Origin: Candidatus Rifleibacteriota bacterium
Lineage (GTDB): Bacteria; UBP17; UBA6191; JACPRK01
DNA: 9,491 bases
Direction of reading: 5' to 3'
NCBI GenBank assembly: GCA_016213865.1
Contig: JACQZL010000125.1
Span: 15,100 to 24,590, forward strand
How positions within the stretch are numbered: the stretch's first letter is position 1; each line of letters starts with the position of its first letter. The notes under the pieces are model-generated. The model was not told where the DNA came from. It did no database searches and saw only the letters and a list, made by a program, of their open reading frames with translations. Below are positions 4,876 to 9,491 of the stretch, in pieces. The position numbers were made by a program, and so were the translations under genes.

Positions 4876-5148
4876 CCACTCGGGGCCCCCGGCGGTGCGA
4901 GTGCGCTAGACTGGATACGAATTCCTGCCCGGGCAACGAACGCCCGAGACCCGTTGCGCGGTCGGCATCCCGGGCTCACGTAACCTGTCGAGGCCTGGCT
5001 TGACCGCAAGAGCGCACGCACCCACGGACTCAGAGGATCTTCGCATCCTCTGGGTCTTTGCGTCTCTGCGCCTCCGGGTCGATCGTGTCGCCGGGCCTCG
5101 CCTTTCGCGGCCCCTCTCCCAGCCGTGAGCCGAGAGGACTGCTGGCCG
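4876..5148. other. Non-coding region between lipoprotein and pilin operons
   Basis: No gene is seen in these 273 nt. An inverted pair CACTCG and CGAGTG just past the lipoprotein stop (about 4878-4904) could be a weak terminator. A repeat-like hairpin segment lies at 5031-5075. TTGACC at 5000-5005 resembles a -35, but nothing like a -10 follows at the right spacing, so I do not call a promoter. Confidence 0.55.
5031..5075. repeat. Hairpin plus 'TCTTTGCGTCTCTGCGCCTC' repeat-like segment
   Basis: CAGAGGAT (5031-5038) and ATCCTCTG (5045-5052) form a perfect 8-bp stem closed by a CTTCGC loop, a UUCG-type stable tetraloop context. It is followed directly by alternating CTTTGCG / CTCTGCG units. From memory, similar 'CTTTGCGTCTTTGCGCC' strings are scattered in intergenic DNA of many environmental bacteria. 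Confidence 0.45.
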
Positions 5149-6810
5149 ATGGCGAGGGCCCACCCAGGCCGGTCAGCGCGTGCGCTGCGCAGAGGCATCG
5201 GCGCGCTCATCGCCATCGTCCTCATCCTGGTCGCCGTCATGACCGTGATGGGGATCAGCCAGAGTTTCTTCAGCACTCACGTCGTCGACAAGGCGATGCG
5301 GAGCTCGGCCGGGAATGTGGCGCTGGCCCTCGCAGAATCGGCGGTCCAGGAGCTGCTCCTGGCCGTTCAGTGGGAAGTGAACCGGCCCGGCGAGGCGTAC
5401 TACGAGGGGTTGCGCCGGCCGGTCCAGGGCGCGGGGGACGGAGGCTTCACCCTCATGTCCGCCAACCCGCCCGGGCCCGACGTCCCCCTGCCGGCTGTCC
5501 GCCGTCTCTCGAGCATGCCGGCCTACTCCGGTTTCCAGATCGACTCGATCCTGGCCGAAGTCAGCTTCCGCAGACCGCTGGGCGGTCTGACCTACGAGAC
5601 CGAGGGCCTCCTGCGCGTCGGGGCCAAGGTCAGCAGCCAGCGCCACTCCTCGGTGGTCCGCGGCGTCGACGTGTACAGGGACTTCAAGGTCGTGCTCGTC
5701 AGCCCTCCCCGCCCGTTCGACCAGCTCAGCTTCTTCCTCTTTCAGGTGGACCCGCTGCTCGGCACCTCCGCCGGAGAGGCCAATGACCGCATCGTCCGGG
5801 CGTACGACCAGCTCCGCCGGATGGTCGAAGAGCTCCTGCCGAAGCTCATCGAGCAGGCCCAGAAGGCCGGCTCGGAGGCTGCGGAGGTGGAATCACGGGC
5901 CAACCAGGCGCTCTCCAAGCTGAAGCCGTGGGTCCCCCCGAGCATCGACAACCCGCCCACCGACGAGGTGGCCTTTGCTCACAAGTTCAAGGAGCCGCTG
6001 CTGCTCATCGCCGTCCAGGATCTCCCACGGCTCGAGGAGATCTACCTGACGCCGGCCATCCAGGCCAACCGGGATGCGATCAAGGCGGCCGAGGCCGACC
6101 TCGAGAAGAAGAAGCAAGCGGCCGAGAGCGCCGCCAACGGGACCGACGTCGCGGCCGGAAAGCAGGCGGCCCTCGACCTCATCGCGTCGATCGAGGCGCT
6201 GGGAGGCCGCTACCACGAGCGCACGGAGCTGTACCGCAAGTTCCAGCAGCAGTTCTACGAGAAGTCCGGCAACGCCTACCGGCTCTGGCAAAGCAACTTC
6301 ATCCCCAAGCTGGACAAGGCCAGATGGCAGCGGAAGGCCACCTACGTGGTCGACTCGCAGACGGCCTTCGACGAGCTGTGGGCCCGACTGGGAAATCGGC
6401 TCAACGGGATCGTCTACGCCGGGTGTGCGTTGCGCCTGCCGTCGGCCTGGAAGGGCAAGGCGGTCATCGCGGCGACGCAAGCCGTGGGCCTTCCGGACCT
6501 CACGATCCAGGATCGGACGAAGGACCAGCTCACGGTCATCGGGTTTTCGGAGATCGTGGTCGAGGGCAGCAAGTGTGACGCGGCGATCATCGTCGCTCCG
6601 GGAGGAGACCTGCGCCAATCGGGGGCGGTCAAGTACTACGGCCAGCTCGTCTTCGCCGGCGAGCTGAAGCGGCCCGAGCAACTGAAGGGCAGCATCGAAC
6701 GGAATCGATACCTCTTCAGCGGCAACAGCGAAGACCCGAAGCCCAAGCTCGACCATCTGATGGTGGCCGTGAGTCCGCAGGTGCGCCTCCGGGGGGTGTA
6801 TCGGAGGTGA
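5149..6810 (+). CDS. Large PilX/GspK-like minor pilin with long helical segments
   Basis: This 553-residue protein starts with a basic leader ending RRG and then one hydrophobic helix, IGALIAIVLILVAVMTVMG (17-35). That is the layout of PilX and GspK minor pilins, including the absence of Glu at +5 after the Gly16 cleavage site. Such proteins sit at the tip of a type IV pilus or type II secretion pseudopilus and cap or prime assembly. The body is much larger than PilX (usually under 200 residues) or GspK (about 300-350). It includes two long charged helical stretches, roughly residues 215-270 and 300-380 (for example EADLEKKKQAAESAANG and YRKFQQQFYEKSG). Two cysteines, in YAGCAL and GSKCDAA, could pair. 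ATG at 5149 has GAGAGGA 10 nt upstream; GTG at 5125 would lie upstream of that site. The stop overlaps the next start as GTGA. The family call rests on N-terminus and context only. Confidence 0.75.
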   Translation: MARAHPGRSARALRRGIGALIAIVLILVAVMTVMGISQSFFSTHVVDKAMRSSAGNVALALAESAVQELLLAVQWEVNRPGEAYYEGLRRPVQGAGDGGFTLMSANPPGPDVPLPAVRRLSSMPAYSGFQIDSILAEVSFRRPLGGLTYETEGLLRVGAKVSSQRHSSVVRGVDVYRDFKVVLVSPPRPFDQLSFFLFQVDPLLGTSAGEANDRIVRAYDQLRRMVEELLPKLIEQAQKAGSEAAEVESRANQALSKLKPWVPPSIDNPPTDEVAFAHKFKEPLLLIAVQDLPRLEEIYLTPAIQANRDAIKAAEADLEKKKQAAESAANGTDVAAGKQAALDLIASIEALGGRYHERTELYRKFQQQFYEKSGNAYRLWQSNFIPKLDKARWQRKATYVVDSQTAFDELWARLGNRLNGIVYAGCALRLPSAWKGKAVIAATQAVGLPDLTIQDRTKDQLTVIGFSEIVVEGSKCDAAIIVAPGGDLRQSGAVKYYGQLVFAGELKRPEQLKGSIERNRYLFSGNSEDPKPKLDHLMVAVSPQVRLRGVYRR

Positions 6811-7322
6811 GGGCGACGAGCGGGTTCTCGATGGTCGAGGTCCTGGTCTGCATCGGCATCCTGACCTTCGGGCTCCTTCCGGTCGTGTCGATGTACCAGT
6901 CCACGACGAAGAAGGGCGGCCTCTCCGAGTTCCACATCTTCTTCCAGGCCCGCGCCGTTCGGATCGTCGAGTTCTACAGCTCCTACAACTACGATTTCTT
7001 CCGGAACGCCCTGCTGTCGGCCGGCGGAGGCACCAAGGCGATCCCGCTGCCGATCGAAGGGAAGATCGCCGACCCCGCGCTGCCGGTCGAGTACTCGCGA
7101 ATGCTGGCCGACGGCAAGTACGAGGAGCGCTGCACCATCCAGTTCGAGGAGAACAGCGGGGTCGACCTGGTCCGCCTGTCCGTCGACCTCCAATGGAAGT
7201 TCCCGCTCGACGACCGCATCCACAGCTACTCCCTGGCACGGCTCTTCTCGCGACCCGACATCACGCTCTCCGACAACGAGCTGGTCTACACGGCCGACGG
7301 TCCGACGGGGGTCGTGCCGTGA
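6807..7322 (+). CDS. PilV/GspI-like type IV prepilin
   Basis: The 171-residue product has a very short leader (MRATSG) and a canonical type III prepilin signal, G|FSMVEVLVCIGILTFGLLPV. The peptidase site follows Gly6, Phe is at +1 and Glu11 at +5. After processing and N-methylation by a prepilin peptidase it would insert as a minor pilin or pseudopilin. The rest is an unremarkable globular domain with no recognised family signature and a single Cys in the body (ERCTIQF). The leader and helix resemble PilV and GspI. It starts at GTG 6807 inside the stop of the preceding gene (GTGA overlap), so translation is probably coupled. A G-rich run about 10 nt upstream can serve as the ribosome binding site. 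No other start leaves the leader intact. Confidence 0.85.
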   Translation: MRATSGFSMVEVLVCIGILTFGLLPVVSMYQSTTKKGGLSEFHIFFQARAVRIVEFYSSYNYDFFRNALLSAGGGTKAIPLPIEGKIADPALPVEYSRMLADGKYEERCTIQFEENSGVDLVRLSVDLQWKFPLDDRIHSYSLARLFSRPDITLSDNELVYTADGPTGVVP

Positions 7323-7972
7323 GGTCCACGCGTCCGCGCCGAGCCTACACGCTGGTCGAGGTCGTGGTGGCCATCGCGGTGGGCATCATCGTCCTGGTAC
7401 TCCTCTGGACGCTCATCTCCACGATGACTCGTAGCTTCGCGTCCAGCCGCGACCTCCTCGGCTCGCTCCAGGGCGCCTTTCTCCTTGTCGAGACCGTCAA
7501 GAACGACCTGGCGGGCCTCTACTTCGAACAGGGGCACAAGCCGCTCGAGGTCTCGGACAACTTCTTCGACCTCTCCTTCTACGTCTTCGACCCCGAGTCG
7601 AACACCGGCATCGGCCTGTCGAACCCGGCCGCCGCCCTCGAGAGGGTGCGCTACGCCTTCGACCCGAAGACCAACATGGTCAGCCGCAACGGAAAGGTGC
7701 TGACCTTTGCGCGGTTCGAGCGCGTCATCTTCTACTTCCAGGCGCCGCAGTTCCAGAACGTGGCCGAGAAGCGCTACGGCAACTACGTCACGCTGCGGGT
7801 GACGTGTGCTCCGGACGCGACGATCGAGGCGAACCGGAACCGCGCGGACGCCGACCGGATCACCAAGAGCGTGGTCACGCTCATCACCTCGGTGAGCGTG
7901 CAGCAGAAGGCTTCCCAGGAGCTGTTCCCGCTCTGGAACCGCAATCAGGAGCCGACCGTCAGGGTGGAGTGA
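7319..7972 (+). CDS. PilW/GspJ-like type IV prepilin
   Basis: This 217-residue prepilin has leader MRSTRPRRA, then YTLVEVVVAIAVGIIVLVLL. Cleavage would follow Ala9, with Tyr at +1 and Glu14 at +5. Ala instead of Gly at -1 is tolerated by some prepilin peptidases and, as I recall, common in Planctomycetota ('RRAFTLVE'). The body has 'DPESNTGIGLSNPAAALERVRYAFDPKTN' features typical of PilW/GspJ-like proteins, in which a beta-rich domain follows a long helix (RVRYAFD, then TLRVTC and SVSVQQ). The GTG at 7319 overlaps the preceding stop as GTGA, the same coupling as at the previous junction. The open frame extends further upstream, but that would run through the preceding pilin gene and bury the prepilin signal. 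It ends 11 nt before the convergent NrfD gene. Confidence 0.85.
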   Translation: MRSTRPRRAYTLVEVVVAIAVGIIVLVLLWTLISTMTRSFASSRDLLGSLQGAFLLVETVKNDLAGLYFEQGHKPLEVSDNFFDLSFYVFDPESNTGIGLSNPAAALERVRYAFDPKTNMVSRNGKVLTFARFERVIFYFQAPQFQNVAEKRYGNYVTLRVTCAPDATIEANRNRADADRITKSVVTLITSVSVQQKASQELFPLWNRNQEPTVRVE

Positions 7973-7983
7973 AGGGCCCCGCG

Positions 7984-9156
7984 TCAGGCCGAGCGGGCTG
8001 ACGAGCTCGGCTGCATCACGTCGTCCGGGAAGAGCGGCACGATGCGGTGGAAGACATACAGGATGAGAAAGGGGAGGGTGAAGATCGTAAAGGCGACGAT
8101 CAGGCCTTCGCGCTCGAAGACCCCGGGCCAGTAGGTGGTGAACCCGCGGTAGCTCTTCGAGAGGAGCTGGCCGCCGATGACGACGTTCCAGCGCATCAGC
8201 AGCACCTGGGCCAGCAGCATCACCGACGCGATCCAGAGGAGGGCGTTGCCGATCCGGTCGCGCAGGTCGAACAGGGCGTGGACCCCGAGCATCAGGAAGG
8301 GGACGAGCGAGAAGACGGAAAACTGCAGCACCACGTAGCTGAGCATCAGCTTCTTGGTGATGAGGGCCTGGAGGTAGTCCCACTCGACGGTCTGCTTGTA
8401 GGCGATGGAGAGCACCTCGAGGACCTCGAGCGAGACAGCGACGATCATGAAGCCCCAGAGGAACTTGCCGAGGGTCCGGACGCAGTCCTGGTCGATGCGC
8501 CAGCCGTTGAGCTTGGCGATGACCATGTAGTGGAAGATCAGGACGGCGATGCCCGAGACGATGGCCGACAGGATGAAAATGACGAACATCAGGGGCGTGG
8601 ACCACCAGGGATTGGCCTTGAGAGAGCCGAAGAGGAAGCCCACGTACCCGTGGAGGAGGCAAGCCATGGGGATGCCCAGCCCAGCCAGGAAGCGGATGAT
8701 CTTGTGGTCGACTGCGCGCGTCGCCTCGTCGCTGTAGAGGTTGCCCAGGAGCACCACGCGGCAGAGCAGGCTGACGAAGCCGCTGCCGGCGCGGGCGCGG
8801 GCGATGAGCGACTCGCGCATCACGAACCAGATCTCCAGGACGACCAGGAGCAGATAGGCGTTGTAAATGTAGCCGAAGCTGGCCATGGCCGAGATGAGGT
8901 GGGGTGTGATGATGATGTTGAAGGCACGCTCGGGGTGCCCCAGGTGGATCAGGAGCGGGGTGGTCGCGAAGAGGAGGAAGATGAAAGCAGCGGCCAGCGA
9001 GAAGCGGGCGACGGGCCGCAACTGGGAGATGCCGAAGACGTGATAGAGCGAGGAGACGACGAAGGCGCCGGCGACCAGCCCCGTGATGTAGGGGTACAGC
9101 ACGATCATCACGGACCAGACGACGTGGGCTTCGTTGGGGAAGACGAAGCCTTCCAT
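7984..9156 (-). CDS. NrfD/PsrC-family polytopic membrane subunit
   Basis: This 390-residue integral membrane protein belongs to the NrfD (polysulfide reductase membrane subunit) family, which exchanges electrons with the quinone pool and can anchor a partner 4Fe-4S subunit. About nine hydrophobic helices are visible, at roughly residues 15-40, 52-72, 85-113, 158-180, 187-212, 230-252, 268-292, 303-322 and 351-370. HLGHPER (71-77) matches the family's DLG.P.R-type loop motif, and RWNVVIGGQ (322-330) matches its C-terminal N-V..GGQ motif. The length fits the larger NrfD-like proteins. The start is ATG at 9156, which shares one base with the TGA of the Fe-S gene (TGATG). GAGGAGG lies about 7 nt upstream within that gene, a strong ribosome binding site. 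The in-frame extension upstream to 9366 would overlap the Fe-S gene out of frame and is unlikely. Which enzyme it serves (nitrite, polysulfide, tetrathionate or other) cannot be told from this subunit. Confidence 0.88.
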   Translation of the reverse strand: MEGFVFPNEAHVVWSVMIVLYPYITGLVAGAFVVSSLYHVFGISQLRPVARFSLAAAFIFLLFATTPLLIHLGHPERAFNIIITPHLISAMASFGYIYNAYLLLVVLEIWFVMRESLIARARAGSGFVSLLCRVVLLGNLYSDEATRAVDHKIIRFLAGLGIPMACLLHGYVGFLFGSLKANPWWSTPLMFVIFILSAIVSGIAVLIFHYMVIAKLNGWRIDQDCVRTLGKFLWGFMIVAVSLEVLEVLSIAYKQTVEWDYLQALITKKLMLSYVVLQFSVFSLVPFLMLGVHALFDLRDRIGNALLWIASVMLLAQVLLMRWNVVIGGQLLSKSYRGFTTYWPGVFEREGLIVAFTIFTLPFLILYVFHRIVPLFPDDVMQPSSSARSA

Positions 9157-9491
9157 CAGACGACCTCCTCGTCGAGGCCGATGTAGTAGGCCTTCGGGTG
9201 AGTGCCGAGCTCGGGCTTGAGGACCCGGTAACGGCGCTGGCGCAGGATCTGGTACAGCTCGCTCTGGTGGTCCTTGAGGTTGCCGTACATCCGGGCACCC
9301 ACCGGGCAGACCAGCACGCAGGCCTGCTTCTTGCCCTTGGTGATCCGGTGGTAGCAGAAGGTGCACTTGTCGGCGATGCGGGTGCGCGGGTTGATGAAGC
9401 GCGTGGCGTAGGGGCAGGCATGGACGCAGTAGGCGCAGCCGATGCAGCGTTCCTTGTCCACGAGCACGACGCCGTCCTTGGTCTGGTAGGA
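9156..9491 (-). CDS. 4Fe-4S ferredoxin-type electron-transfer subunit (NrfC/DmsB-like), C-terminal part
   Basis: Only the last 111 residues are visible; the frame is open to the window edge, so the N-terminus and its first cluster motifs are missing. The visible part opens with YQTKDGVVLVDKERCIGCAY and contains CIGCAYCVHACP (CxxCxxCxxxCP, Cys16, 19, 22 and 26). CTFC...ACVLVCP (Cys43, 46, 58 and 62) follows. Together these bind two [4Fe-4S] clusters, as in the second half of NrfC, DmsB, PsrB and TtrB. Such subunits relay electrons between a catalytic or cytochrome partner and an NrfD-type quinone subunit. Here that NrfD gene follows directly with a one-base TGATG overlap. A GTG at 9467 looks like a start, but conserved sequence continues upstream of it (DGVV), so it is internal. 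Whether the mature protein carries four clusters and a Tat signal must be read from outside the window. Confidence 0.9.
   Translation of the reverse strand, partial: SYQTKDGVVLVDKERCIGCAYCVHACPYATRFINPRTRIADKCTFCYHRITKGKKQACVLVCPVGARMYGNLKDHQSELYQILRQRRYRVLKPELGTHPKAYYIGLDEEVV

Noticed and set aside
5893..7239. 448-codon minus-strand open frame under the pilin operon
   Set aside because: The first part is Arg/Gly/Ser-rich and the remainder is the complement of helical coding sequence. The plus strand has prepilin signals and coupled starts.
8047..9186. 379-codon plus-strand open frame opposite the NrfD gene
   Set aside because: The product is an Asp/Glu/His-rich low-complexity string complementary to transmembrane-coding sequence; the minus-strand reading has clear family motifs.
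7286..9421. 711-codon minus-strand open frame
   Set aside because: It crosses the NrfD and Fe-S genes in a different frame, then runs antisense through the PilW-like gene. Its Arg/Pro/Ala-rich composition indicates a shadow despite its length.

Overview
This is a GC-rich chromosomal fragment from a bacterium with an outer membrane, probably uncultured. The gene set points that way: two lipoproteins, type IV pilus or type II secretion minor pilins, an RpoE-type ECF sigma factor, and an NrfD/4Fe-4S membrane redox module. An Ala|Tyr prepilin cleavage site, a UvrA variant carrying 'PPAIAIDQ', and dispersed intergenic repeats fit Planctomycetota or a deltaproteobacterial/Myxococcota-like lineage. 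That assignment is an inference from style, not from a marker gene.

Left part, minus strand, positions 3691 down to 1: four genes run in one direction. The order of transcription is an ECF sigma factor, a free-standing intein-like (Hint) protein, galU (UTP-glucose-1-phosphate uridylyltransferase), and the N-terminal 219 residues of UvrA, cut by the window edge. The intein-like gene and galU are only 10 nt apart and are almost certainly co-transcribed. A 131-nt gap with GAGGCTC repeats and a hairpin separates the sigma gene from the intein-like gene. A 313-nt gap with a TTCGACAAGCTCAGG element and strong hairpins separates galU from uvrA.

Centre, plus strand, 3918-4875: two small lipoprotein genes are divergent from the sigma gene. 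Both have a lipobox Cys at residue 24. One has a charged coiled-coil body and the other a Ser/Thr/Asn/Gly-rich body. A GC-rich hairpin lies between them, and a repeat-containing non-coding stretch follows.

Right-centre, plus strand, 5149-7972: a tight operon of three pilin-like genes overlaps at GTGA junctions. They are a large PilX/GspK-like protein with long helical segments, a PilV/GspI-like prepilin and a PilW/GspJ-like prepilin. They probably form the tip or priming complex of a type IV pilus or secretion pseudopilus.

Right end, minus strand, 7984-9491: a polytopic NrfD-family quinol-interacting membrane subunit is translationally coupled to an upstream 4Fe-4S ferredoxin-like subunit that runs off the window. 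They are two subunits of a membrane electron-transfer complex whose catalytic or cytochrome subunits lie outside the window.

The most unusual item is the intein-like gene at 1854-2987. It keeps the block B TxxH motif, and its start Met sits exactly where the nucleophilic Cys1 of an intein would be. The C-terminal His-Asn pair is replaced by Met-Gly. It looks like a splicing-dead, stand-alone intein derivative kept as a housekeeping-linked gene.
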